A DNA stretch of 64,000 nt from positions 1 to 64,000 of the forward strand of contig NZ_JAFBFI010000013.1 in assembly GCF_016909175.1 (NCBI RefSeq), given 5' to 3'. Positions within the stretch are counted from its first letter, which is position 1; every line of letters begins with the position of its first letter. Both the position numbers and the translations under genes were made by a program. Source of the stretch: Peribacillus deserti (GTDB lineage: Bacteria > Bacillota > Bacilli > Bacillales > DSM-1321). Shown here in pieces: positions 18,290 through 26,827 of the stretch. The notes under the pieces were generated by a model. It searched no databases, was not told the DNA's origin, and saw only the letters and a program-made list of their open reading frames with translations.

Positions 18290-18447
18290 GTTTACAAAAC
18301 TGTAAACATGTACACAATATTGTAAACTTCGAAGATAATTATGTATATATCCCGTCGTATCAACATGTATACACATTTGTTTACATGTAAACATTTTTCG
18401 TATACATTGTATACATTTTTGTATACTTGTACACGCTTTTTGTATAC
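18290..18447. repeat. Phased GTATAC/GTAAAC hexamer array (parC-like candidate)
   Basis: Twelve hexamers of type GT(A/T)(A/T)AC or GTACAC start at 18290, 18302, 18310, 18322, 18367, 18379, 18387, 18400, 18409, 18421, 18429 and 18442. Spacings alternate 12-13 and 8-9 bp, giving a unit of 20-22 bp, or two helical turns. A decayed GTATAT at 18343 fills part of the gap in phase. The array lies about 120 bp upstream of the actin gene, where type II partition systems place their centromere/operator. Confidence 0.8.
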
Positions 18448-18591
18448 AAAAATATTAGCTTGATTTTATTCCAAACATTTCCTTTTATTACCCCGGTAAA
18501 TACAAATAAAATTTATGATTCTTATTAAATAGATTTTAAAAAAGCCACGGGAAATCATTAGTAAAATTCCCGCGACTCTTTATAGTATGGT

Positions 18592-19644
18592 TTAAGAGAT
18601 TCTATTAATTTCCTGTATGACTTCTTGCTTTATTTTTTCTAATACATCGCGATGGAGAGAAAGAGACTCCTTCTCTGCCCTTTCTTGAATCATTCTTGCT
18701 TCTTTTAGGAATGCAGTAGCTTCCTGGATTTTTGTTTTATACCTACCAGCAACATCTGCAAGCTGGACAGCGAATTTTTCGTCAGTACCATCCGTTATAA
18801 CCGAGCCGTACATATCAATGATCCTATCATTTTCTCTAACTGGAAAATACTCGTGAGGAGCCGTACTATCAAAGATAGCAATTCCCAATTCTCGTAAAAT
18901 GACCATATCCAGGCTGTTAGGATCAAAGCCACAATGATAAACCTCTACATCAAACCCTTTATGCTCCGCCTGTTTTGCGAGCTTCTTCAGAAGAGTCGAC
19001 TTCCCTGAGCCGGGCCGGCCCTTAATAAAATAGCGGTTTTGGATTTCCTCGGTTAAAACGGGTACAAAATCAACTGAACCATGAGGAGTAGCAGCTCCTA
19101 AAAACCTATGTTTAACTACCGATTGTTTATTTAGCACTTCTTCCCCTAAAAAAGAATGAATCAATTCATCTGTTAATGTATCAGCTTTGGCAAAGTCCAT
19201 ATTATGAATATAGAACTCTTCCCACTCATCATGAATTTCAAGCGCTGTTGAAAAGGAGTCATATGCTTGGTTGCATTTTTCTTGAATTAGAGCTGTTATG
19301 TTCTCATCTTTATGGTTTTCAGGCTGGATATTAATAATTGCTCTCCTGCAGTTAAGTGAACGGGCGCCCTCTGCTATTATTTCTTTCACCACACCTATCC
19401 CTAAAGAGGGTACAATAACTCCATCAAGTCGTTTACTGTCAAAAGGGCTGTGTATAAACTCTACATTATGCCCCGTTTCCACTAACTCCCTGCCTATCCC
19501 CTCGATCAAATTAGAGCCTTCTGCGCCCCACTGACTATTAATCACAAATAAATGTTGAAGATTTGGAAGAGCTGATTCACTTATGTTAAAAAAACCTCTT
19601 GCTGTGTGACCGCAAACAAAATAATTTAGAACTTTCCCTGTCAT
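18592..19644 (-). CDS. P-loop NTPase, duplicated-domain family (PRK06851-like)
   Basis: A 350-residue protein. The C-terminal half has a clear Walker A, GRPGSGKSTLL (about 209-219), followed by an alternating beta/alpha region and a coiled-coil tail (about 300-345). The N-terminal half repeats the same layout, but the equivalent loop (INSQWGAEGSNLIEGI) lacks the GK(S/T) triad, so one site appears to have decayed. Bacillus homologues are annotated only as ATPase or hypothetical protein. It points the same way as the actin genes, and its stop lies about 145 bp beyond their repeat array. A large orphan hairpin lies upstream. Function unknown. Confidence 0.65.
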   Translation of the reverse strand: MTGKVLNYFVCGHTARGFFNISESALPNLQHLFVINSQWGAEGSNLIEGIGRELVETGHNVEFIHSPFDSKRLDGVIVPSLGIGVVKEIIAEGARSLNCRRAIINIQPENHKDENITALIQEKCNQAYDSFSTALEIHDEWEEFYIHNMDFAKADTLTDELIHSFLGEEVLNKQSVVKHRFLGAATPHGSVDFVPVLTEEIQNRYFIKGRPGSGKSTLLKKLAKQAEHKGFDVEVYHCGFDPNSLDMVILRELGIAIFDSTAPHEYFPVRENDRIIDMYGSVITDGTDEKFAVQLADVAGRYKTKIQEATAFLKEARMIQERAEKESLSLHRDVLEKIKQEVIQEINRIS

Positions 19645-20138
19645 TTATCCTCACGTCCTTATCTAATGATTGGAGTGATTTCCCTTTGCACGATTTAGAG
19701 TATGTAAGAATAGCTGACTAGGTGAATACCTATTTAACCAATAAGTTTGAATGAATTACCAAACTTATTGGTTTTTATAATCCTATAATTCCCTAAAAGC
19801 CAGGTTATCGACACACAAAGGCTATGTGATCCAATGAATATAAATACATGTATAAAAATTAACTCGTGCCATTTTCGAATACACCCTTTAAATGACAGGA
19901 CTTCCTTTCTAACATCTTACTGGTCACACCTAGTCATAAAGCAAGTACGGGAAATCGGATGTATTATGGAAGGATGCACGTTTTTAGTAAATAAGGGGAG
20001 TAGTAGGGAATAGCTCAAAAACTCCTTTAAGCAGCGTTTGAAGCGCTCTAGGAAAGCAGGCAGACTTCGATGTCTAATGATTTATAAATTTATATAAAAG
20101 AAAAAAAGAAGATTAGTCCCGGCTAATCTTCTTTTTAA
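19645..20138. other. Gene-free region with a 14-bp orphan hairpin
   Basis: A perfect inverted repeat, AACCAATAAGTTTG (19736-19749) and CAAACTTATTGGTT (19760-19773), is followed by TTTTT on the plus strand. It thus looks like a terminator, yet no plus-strand gene precedes it. The rest of the region shows no ORF with a ribosome binding site. Confidence 0.6.
20102..20136. terminator. Terminator of the rRNA methyltransferase gene
   Basis: AAAAAGAAGATTAG pairs with CTAATCTTCTTTTT across a 6-nt loop. It abuts the minus-strand stop at 20139. Confidence 0.9.
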
Positions 20139-21335
20139 TCATATATTCTTTTTTATAAATACAACCTTTAAATAATTCCCCTCAGGAAACTCTTTAATCG
20201 TTCTAAAGTCCTCTGGAAGAGAAAATTCTTCTAGTACGGTGTATCGGCTGTTAGATTCTTTGAAGGCTGCATCAATAAATCCTTTAAACTTGCCCATCCC
20301 AAACGAACTGGCGTTAGTAGAAGCAACGATTATCCCGTTGTTTTCAGTAATGGCTATGGCTTCCTTCAAAAGATTTTTATAATCCTTTTCCGCACTGAAA
20401 ACAAATTTCTTGGATCTTGCAAAGCTTGGTGGATCCAGGATGACCATATCAAATTTCAGGCTTCTCTTAACGGCGTATTTAAAGTAGTTGAACACGTCTT
20501 CTACTATAATATCTTGTGCTTCGTAATCAATTTCATTGATACTGAACTGCTCAATGGTCTTGCTCCGGCTCCTGTTAGCCAGGTCAACACTTGTAGTTTT
20601 TACAGCCCCTCCAAGGGAAGCAAATACAGAGAATGCACCTGTATAGGAAAAGGTGTTTAAAACGCTTTTACCGTGGGCATATTTATCTCGTATTGTTTTA
20701 CGGACTTCTCTTTGATCAAGAAATACACCTACCATTGCGCTTTCATTCAAATAAACAGCAAAGTTTACACCATTTTCTTTTACAATAATCGGGAATTGCC
20801 CTCTTTCTCCTGTAACAAAGTCATCTTCTTCAATGTATTGACCCTTGGTATCAAACCTTTTCTTTTGGTAAATCCCTTTAAAGTCGACCACAGTCTGCAA
20901 TGCATTGATAATATCTTCATGGAAATGATAAATTCCCTGGCTGTACCAGTTTATTAAATAATAGCCGTTAAAATATTCAATGGTAATGCCGCCTACGCCA
21001 TCGCCCTCACCATTAAATACTCTAAAAGCTGTTGTTTCTGAATTGCTGAAAAACGTCTTTCTAAGCTTGATTGCTTCTTTTAACTTATGTTCAAAAAATT
21101 CCTGGTCAATCTGTTCCTTTTCGTTACGGCTGATCGTCCAGCCAAAGCCTTTATTTTGCTTGCCATAATATCCTTTTGCGATAAACTTGTTCTTCTCGTC
21201 TACAAGGTTTACGATAGCTCCCTCTTCCTTAAGATCATCCAGATTAATGATCGCTTCCTTTAAGATTAAGGGATACCCGCTTCTATATTTACTTACGAAA
21301 TTGGGCTTTATCTTTAACTGAATTAGTTTTTGCAT
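20139..21335 (-). CDS. Class I SAM-dependent rRNA cytosine methyltransferase, RlmI/YwbD-like
   Basis: 398 residues. The N-terminal PUA-type RNA-binding region (about 1-75: KYRSGYPLILKEAI) is followed by a connecting beta-rich part and a Rossmann methyltransferase domain (about 190-398). The SAM motif is LNTFSYTGAFSVFASLGGA, the acidic motif is SVDLANRSR, and the catalytic motif IV is DMVILDPPSFARSK. The family methylates 23S rRNA cytosine; the E. coli homologue RlmI makes m5C1962. It is a single gene, divergent from the EamA exporter. The site in this organism is inferred. Confidence 0.88.
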   Translation of the reverse strand: MQKLIQLKIKPNFVSKYRSGYPLILKEAIINLDDLKEEGAIVNLVDEKNKFIAKGYYGKQNKGFGWTISRNEKEQIDQEFFEHKLKEAIKLRKTFFSNSETTAFRVFNGEGDGVGGITIEYFNGYYLINWYSQGIYHFHEDIINALQTVVDFKGIYQKKRFDTKGQYIEEDDFVTGERGQFPIIVKENGVNFAVYLNESAMVGVFLDQREVRKTIRDKYAHGKSVLNTFSYTGAFSVFASLGGAVKTTSVDLANRSRSKTIEQFSINEIDYEAQDIIVEDVFNYFKYAVKRSLKFDMVILDPPSFARSKKFVFSAEKDYKNLLKEAIAITENNGIIVASTNASSFGMGKFKGFIDAAFKESNSRYTVLEEFSLPEDFRTIKEFPEGNYLKVVFIKKNI

Positions 21336-21542
21336 CTTTTCATCCCATCTATTATTTAATTCTCTGTCCCTATTTTACACAAAATTGAATGAGACGAACC
21401 AAAAAAAGGATTATTTTAATGGCAGCACTCCTCAATTCGAACGATTCATTTAGCCGCACGAAATAAAAATTGTATTTCGTATTGCTAGTTTGCTATATTT
21501 ATTGAAACTGAATTTTCTCAAACTTAGAGGAGATGTGTTCGT

Positions 21543-22433
21543 GTGAAAAAGTCCTATGTTTACATTTTTCTTATCTTGGCCAATTTGTTCTGGGCCGGAA
21601 ATTATGTATTTGGTAAATATGTGGTAGCTGAAATGGCTCCTCTCCAGCTCACCTTTTCACGCTGGCTGATTGCTGCACTTCTATTATTCCCGCTTGCCCA
21701 GATGATAGAACGTCCGAATTGGAAGACAGTATGGAAGGAATGGAGAATCCTTGTTGTTCTATCTATACTTGGCATTGCAGGCTATAACTTTCTGTTATAT
21801 GAAGCGCTCAGGTTTACAACCTCATTGAACGCGGCGATAGTAAATTCCATGAATCCAGCACTCATCGTCCTATTTTCATCCCTGCTTTTGAAAGAAAAAA
21901 TCTCTAGGATTAATAGCTTGGGCCTGATTCTTTCCCTGTTAGGAGTCCTGATTGTGCTCACAAAGGGACAGCTTCAACAAATTTTCCACCTTGATTATAA
22001 TCAGGGTGATCTTATTATGCTGGCCGTGATTCTGGTTTGGACATTGTATTCGATCATTGGGAGAAAAATTAAGCATATCCCGCCTATTTCGGCTACCTCT
22101 GCTTCCGTTCTAATTGCATTAATCCTTCTTCTCCCATTTGTCCTGATAGCTGATTTTGATTACTCATTAAGCAGTAACGCATTAATAGGTGTTTTATATA
22201 TTGGGATATTTCCGTCCGTAGGATCCTTTATTTTTTGGAATGTATCGATCAATCAGGTTGGTGCCAGCAATGCTGCTATTTATTTAAATTTACTCACTGT
22301 ATTTACTGCAATAATTAGTATATGGACGGGAAATTCTATTAGTATTATACAAATCCTTGGTGGTCTTCTTGTATTTATGGGAATCTACTTAACCAATCAA
22401 CAAAGGGCCAAAAAGCCAGCTAATCTTTCATAA
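21543..22433 (+). CDS. EamA/DMT-family transporter
   Basis: A 296-residue, ten-helix protein made of two EamA repeats (about 6-135 and 150-288). NLFWAGNYVFGKYV opens the first, and the second ends in the usual GGLLVFMGIYL helix. The family exports amino acids and other metabolites; the substrate is not predictable. The start is GTG, 8-9 nt after GAGGAG. The gene is followed about 100 bp later by rocB in the same direction, but no functional link is evident. Confidence 0.85.
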   Translation: MKKSYVYIFLILANLFWAGNYVFGKYVVAEMAPLQLTFSRWLIAALLLFPLAQMIERPNWKTVWKEWRILVVLSILGIAGYNFLLYEALRFTTSLNAAIVNSMNPALIVLFSSLLLKEKISRINSLGLILSLLGVLIVLTKGQLQQIFHLDYNQGDLIMLAVILVWTLYSIIGRKIKHIPPISATSASVLIALILLLPFVLIADFDYSLSSNALIGVLYIGIFPSVGSFIFWNVSINQVGASNAAIYLNLLTVFTAIISIWTGNSISIIQILGGLLVFMGIYLTNQQRAKKPANLS

Positions 22434-22535
22434 TATTTTACTAGAATTATATTTCCCGGGTAATGTTTGGACATTTGCTGCTTTTAGCTAGACATACATA
22501 AAACTTGAACTTATTTAATCAATAAAGGGGTAGAA

Positions 22536-24188
22536 ATGATGCTGCAATGCCGCGAAGAGGTTCTAAATTTTACGAAACAGCTTGTTAACATTGAGAGTAT
22601 TGTGAATACGAATGGAGAAAAAGTGATGGCTCACTCCTTATACACCCTGCTCTCTTCTTTTCCCTATTTTACAGAGCATCCTTCTCACGTAACTCTCAGT
22701 CAGACTACTGAAGATGAACAGGAACGATATAATGTATTGGCCTTTGTAAAAGGCACAAAAGGCAGGAGCAATCGTACAGTCATATTGATGGGCCATATGG
22801 ACACAGTGGGCATTGATGACTTTAATCACTTAAAAGCTCTTGCCTGCTCCCCAGAAGATCTACATAAAGCACTATTAAATGAGCAGCTCCCTGACTCCGC
22901 TAAAGAACATTTAGAGTCCGGCGGCTGGATGTTCGGCAGAGGCGTTCTAGATATGAAGAGCGGCATTGCAAGCCATCTGTACCTGATCAAATATTTTTCG
23001 GAGCATCCCCACGAATTAGACGGAAACCTGGTATTCTTATCAGAATGTGATGAGGAGGACGGTTCACATGGTGTTCTTTCTGCGTTAAAAACCTTTAAAA
23101 AATGGAAGGCAGACCATGGATTCAACTATGTAGCAGCCATTAATGCTGATTTTGTTTCCCCTCGGTATGATGGTGACGAGAACCGTTATATTTACAAAGG
23201 AACAGTTGGGAAGCTTCTCCCCTCCTTCTTCATTACCGGAGCTGAAACCCATGTCGGATCCTGCTTTGAAGGACTAGACCCAAACTTTATTGCTGCTGAA
23301 CTAACCAGGCAGATAAATTACAATCCAGAGCTCTGCAATGAAGCATTTGGTGAGACTACGGTTCCTCCAGTTTCTTTGAAACAAACAGATCTTAAACCTT
23401 CTTATACGGTTCAGACGGCACTTTCTGCTTATGTTTATTACAATTTTTTTATACATTCATGGTCACCGAAAGATGTGCTCTATAAATTAAAAGAACAGGC
23501 TGAGATTGCATTCAGCCATGCATTGACTACTTATAATGCACGGTATAAACAATTCTGCACGCTAAGCGGGGAACCCTATAAAAATCACCCTTGGCAGCCG
23601 AGAGTTCTTACGTACGAAGAGATGGAAGATTTACTGGTAAAGGAAAATGGTGATTCTTATAGCAATCATATGACAGATTTTAAGCAAATACTTTTATTAG
23701 ATACTGAATTAGATACCCGCATGTTTGCTGCCAGAGTGGTCGAAGAAGCGTGGAAATGGATGAGAGATAAAAGTCCTGCCATTATCTTGTTCTATTCGTC
23801 TCTTTATTCTCCCCGGATTGAATTATCAGGAAAAACAGATGACGAACAAGCATTGATAGAAGCACTGGATCAAGCTGTCGAGGAAATGCAGCCGAGTTAT
23901 CCGCATCCCATTGTCACCAGGAACTTCTTTCCCTACATCTCAGATATGAGCTTCATCGCACTCAGCGATGATGAGGAAGGCATAAATGCTGTTTCTAAAA
24001 ATAATCCCGGCTGGGGAACCAAGCATTACGTTGAATATAAAGATGTCCGCGAATTGAATGTACCTGTTATCAATATCGGGCCTTATGGGGTTGATGCCCA
24101 TAAAAAGCTGGAACGAATGGAAATGTCGTATTCGCTGGAAATTGTGCCGAATTTAACTTATAAGGTTATTGAACGTCTTCTAAAATAA
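22536..24188 (+). CDS. rocB: RocB-like M20-family peptidase of arginine utilisation
   Basis: A 550-residue M20-type metallohydrolase close in length and layout to B. subtilis RocB. Zinc-site segments LMGHMDTVG (about 86-94), FGRGVLDMKSG (about 130-140) and SECDEEDGSHG (about 168-178) are present. The long C-terminal part (SYPHPIVTRNFFPYISDMSF) is characteristic of RocB rather than other M20 enzymes. In B. subtilis rocB belongs to the RocR/SigL arginine catabolic operon. Here no rocC, rocF or rocD gene is adjacent, and I could not find a clean -12/-24 promoter. AAAGGGG precedes tandem ATG codons; the first was used. Its precise reaction is unproven. Confidence 0.88.
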   Translation: MMLQCREEVLNFTKQLVNIESIVNTNGEKVMAHSLYTLLSSFPYFTEHPSHVTLSQTTEDEQERYNVLAFVKGTKGRSNRTVILMGHMDTVGIDDFNHLKALACSPEDLHKALLNEQLPDSAKEHLESGGWMFGRGVLDMKSGIASHLYLIKYFSEHPHELDGNLVFLSECDEEDGSHGVLSALKTFKKWKADHGFNYVAAINADFVSPRYDGDENRYIYKGTVGKLLPSFFITGAETHVGSCFEGLDPNFIAAELTRQINYNPELCNEAFGETTVPPVSLKQTDLKPSYTVQTALSAYVYYNFFIHSWSPKDVLYKLKEQAEIAFSHALTTYNARYKQFCTLSGEPYKNHPWQPRVLTYEEMEDLLVKENGDSYSNHMTDFKQILLLDTELDTRMFAARVVEEAWKWMRDKSPAIILFYSSLYSPRIELSGKTDDEQALIEALDQAVEEMQPSYPHPIVTRNFFPYISDMSFIALSDDEEGINAVSKNNPGWGTKHYVEYKDVRELNVPVINIGPYGVDAHKKLERMEMSYSLEIVPNLTYKVIERLLK

Positions 24189-24204
24189 ACATAAATATTG
24201 CGGG

Positions 24205-24229
24205 AGGGACCTGTTAAAGGTCCTTTCTT
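24205..24229 (+). terminator. rocB terminator
   Basis: GGACCT (24207-24212) pairs with AGGTCC (24218-24223) and TTTCTTTT follows. Confidence 0.65.
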
Positions 24230-24340
24230 TTATTCACCTCATGCGCTAAGAAGCTGATTTAAATTATGGTAAAGTCATTAAGAACACCTTTATAAGGGCG
24301 GACGAACTCTCTCTATATTGAACAACATATTCTCTTATGA

Positions 24341-24455
24341 CTCTAAAAAAGCGCAATCCTCTTAAAATTAGATTTCCCCTCTTAAAAATCGAATTTCACT
24401 CTTAAATTTTAATTTTCGCACTTAAAATTTAAAATCTGATTCTGCCCCTTAAATT
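24341..24455. repeat. Five-copy 20-bp phased repeat (CTCTTAAAAT word)
   Basis: The word CTTAAAA or a variant starts at 24341 (CTCTAAAA), 24361, 24381, 24401 and 24421, exactly 20 bp apart, with a last copy at 24449. Spacers are about NTTNGAATTTCNC. It is non-coding and sits between the convergent rocB and cstA-like genes. Confidence 0.85.
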
Positions 24456-24628
24456 CGTAAAAACCCTCTTTAAATAGTACTTGCTTTCCCCTACCATATA
24501 CCACAGAGTCCTAGAATAATAGATTTACAATAAATTTCGCTTTCTGAAACAGAAAATTTACGCTTAGAGGTAGTTTTTGCGTATTTAACTCACAGCTAAG
24601 CCGCCTATTCCTGGCAGAATGGCAAAGA

Positions 24629-24664
24629 TAAAGGCAGGTCCCTCATAACAGGGCCTGCCTTTAT
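24629..24664. terminator. Terminator of the CstA-like gene
   Basis: AAAGGCAGG-CCC and GGG-CCTGCCTTT form a long stem 10 bp beyond the minus-strand stop. Confidence 0.85.
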
Positions 24665-24673
24665 CGTTAATAA

Positions 24674-26476
24674 TTATGCTGTTTTTCTTTCCAATTTAAC
24701 AGCCGGGCTGTTCCATGTTTCAAACCAATTTTTAACGGCAGTGATCATGATGATAACGCCCAGGACTAGCATAATGATCGACAGTGCAGCGTTAAGGACG
24801 CTGTATCCAGCAGCAGCTGAATTGAGGTAGACATTTTTAATCATCCAATATCCTGCATAGTTAACTGTTACATATAGATATGCCAGTGGAATCAGGCAAG
24901 TCAGCATATAACGGCGTTTGTCTGCAATTCTTAGAATGATGGTAGCTCCGATAATAAGTCCGATTGAAGCCATCAGCTGATTGGAAACTCCGAACAATGC
25001 CCATACAGATCCAATGTCTCCTGAGAAGAGCAGGTAACCCCATAGGAAGCAGGCTAATGCACTAGCGAAGATGTTACCAGGAAGCCAGTCTACCCGCTTA
25101 AGCGGCTTATAGAAAGTGCCTCCGAAGTCCTGTATCAAGTAGCGGGATACACGAGTACCTGAATCAATAGCTGTTAAGATGAATAATGCTTCGAACATTA
25201 TAACAAATTGGAAGAAGAATGAAGCAAGATTACTGAACCAAGGAATCTCTGTGAAGATATAAGTCATACCAACAGCAAGTGTAACAGCACCGCCCGTACG
25301 ACCTTCCAGGCTCAACCCGATTTCTTTGCTTAATTCCTGAAGATGAACCGTTTGCATTCCTAATGTTTTAAATACTTCAGGTGTTGAATTAATGGCGAAG
25401 TAGTCGGCCGGCTGAAGAGCCGTTGCTGCTACTAGAGCCATGATTCCTACCACACACTCTACGAGCATAGCACCAAATCCAACGACTTTAATGTCATTCC
25501 AGCGGTCAAGCATTTTTGGTGTTGTCCCAGACCCTACAAAAGCATGGAACCCAGAAATTGCTCCACAGGCAATTGTAATAGAAATGAATGGCCAGACCGG
25601 ACCGGCAAGGATTGGGCCGCCGCCATCTATAAATTCTGTTAGAGCTGGGAATTGAATGGTTGGGTTCACTACGAATACTCCAATGATTAATGCCGCAAAT
25701 ACACCGATTTTCATAAAGCTGCTCAAATAATCCCGTGGTGCAAGCAATAGCCATACCGGCAATGCCGCTGCAAAAAATGCATAGATTGGGAGAATAATTG
25801 ATAATTGCTTTACATCAAGTGTCAGCAAGTCGCCTAAGAATGTTCCTTGAATATAAGGTCCAAAGAAAACGGCAAGCATTATCAACACAAACCCTACAAT
25901 AGAAGCTGCTTTTAAATTGCCAGTTTTTCTATGATACAATCCGACACCCATTGCAATCGGAATAGTGATCCCTACAGCGAACGTTCCCCATGGATTATGT
26001 TCTAATGCATGAAGAACAACCATGGATAAGCCAGCCATTGTGATCGTAATGATAAACAACATAGCCAGACCGGTACAGAAGCCGGCTACAGGGCCTAATT
26101 CTTTCTTCGCAACCTCTGCTAAGGACTCGCCGTTTTGGCGCATTGAAGCGAATAATACCACCGCATCATGAACGGCTCCACCAATCACTGCACCAATTAA
26201 TAGCCAAAGTAATGAAGGCAGATAACCGAATTGAGCGGCAAGGATCGGCCCAACAAGTGGACCTGCTGCAGCAATCGCTGCAAAGTGATGTCCAAAAGCG
26301 ACCCATTTATTTGTAGGAACATAGTCTTTTCCGTCATCCAGCGCGTGGGCTGGCGTTTGTTTAGCTTCATCCATCTGTTTTAATTTCAAGACCTTAACGG
26401 CCATAAACGTACCGTATAATCGGTAAGCTATCATAAGAATACATATTGAGCCTATTACCATTGTAATCGCATTCAT
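24674..26476 (-). CDS. CstA-family carbon starvation protein (peptide or pyruvate carrier)
   Basis: A 600-residue, strongly hydrophobic protein of the CstA/BtsT family with roughly 16 helices. Signatures are KWVAFGHHFAAIAAAGPLVGPILAAQFGYLPSLLWLLIGAV, split over two helices; GAISGFHAFVGSGTTPKML near the middle; and DSGTRVSRYLIQD near residue 440. I chose the ATG at 26476, preceded by GGGGGTG, over a frame 46 residues longer that has no ribosome binding site. E. coli CstA imports peptides, and BtsT imports pyruvate under the LytS/LytR-type BtsSR pair. The LytS/LytT-like genes directly upstream favour the second model. Two cre-type sequences in the 5' region point to CcpA control. Confidence 0.88.
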   Translation of the reverse strand: MNAITMVIGSICILMIAYRLYGTFMAVKVLKLKQMDEAKQTPAHALDDGKDYVPTNKWVAFGHHFAAIAAAGPLVGPILAAQFGYLPSLLWLLIGAVIGGAVHDAVVLFASMRQNGESLAEVAKKELGPVAGFCTGLAMLFIITITMAGLSMVVLHALEHNPWGTFAVGITIPIAMGVGLYHRKTGNLKAASIVGFVLIMLAVFFGPYIQGTFLGDLLTLDVKQLSIILPIYAFFAAALPVWLLLAPRDYLSSFMKIGVFAALIIGVFVVNPTIQFPALTEFIDGGGPILAGPVWPFISITIACGAISGFHAFVGSGTTPKMLDRWNDIKVVGFGAMLVECVVGIMALVAATALQPADYFAINSTPEVFKTLGMQTVHLQELSKEIGLSLEGRTGGAVTLAVGMTYIFTEIPWFSNLASFFFQFVIMFEALFILTAIDSGTRVSRYLIQDFGGTFYKPLKRVDWLPGNIFASALACFLWGYLLFSGDIGSVWALFGVSNQLMASIGLIIGATIILRIADKRRYMLTCLIPLAYLYVTVNYAGYWMIKNVYLNSAAAGYSVLNAALSIIMLVLGVIIMITAVKNWFETWNSPAVKLERKTA

Positions 26477-26530
26477 TTTTAAGCACCCCCATAACTTTCT
26501 ACACCCTGAATATACACCATGAAAACAAAC

Positions 26531-26544
26531 TGATAGCGTTTTCA
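26531..26544. promoter_or_regulatory. cre site (CcpA), perfect consensus
   Basis: The minus-strand sequence TGAAAACGCTATCA matches TGWAANCGNTNNCA at every defined position. It lies 55 bp upstream of the CstA-like start codon, so it probably overlaps or follows the promoter and would repress in glucose. Confidence 0.75.
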
Positions 26545-26599
26545 TAACATTAAACCAGATAATAACGATGAGTTGCAGAAATAGGGGGTTAAAATGCAA

Positions 26600-26613
26600 T
26601 ACAAGCGTTTTCA
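26600..26613. promoter_or_regulatory. Second cre-like site
   Basis: The minus-strand sequence TGAAAACGCTTGTA has one mismatch to the cre consensus. It is 69 bp upstream of the perfect site, and both precede the CstA-like gene. Confidence 0.5.
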
Positions 26614-26753
26614 AATACGTGCAAGCAACGGCTAAATTACGGATGAACTTGTGCAGTAACTAGTTTTCTGAGTCATATAATTGCTGAATACAGCTCCACC
26701 AGTTTCATCTAATAGCCTATTTTTTTGATTCTCCTCTAGATTTATTCAAAAAA

Positions 26754-26824
26754 AAGGACAATCCATCAGACCGCCTCATGCCTTGCACTATTAGGCACAT
26801 TTGGAAGCAATCCTAGATTGTCCT
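26754..26824 (-). terminator. Terminator of the lytS/lytT-like operon
   Basis: AGGACAATC and GATTGTCCT are arms separated by about 52 nt. The minus-strand side ends in eight T. An inner CAATC/GATTG pairing can compete with the long stem. Confidence 0.6.
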
Positions 26825-26827
26825 AGG

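Noticed and set aside
16353-18447. Window being plasmid-borne because of the ParM-like locus
   Set aside because: Neighbouring genes (glnS, msrAB, an rRNA methyltransferase, rocB, ahpCF) are housekeeping, and no replication gene or origin is visible. A chromosome or large integrated element is more likely.
22434-22535. Sigma-54 promoter before rocB
   Set aside because: A GG/GC pair exists near 22467-22480, but the spacing is 11 rather than 12 and the consensus bases are poor.
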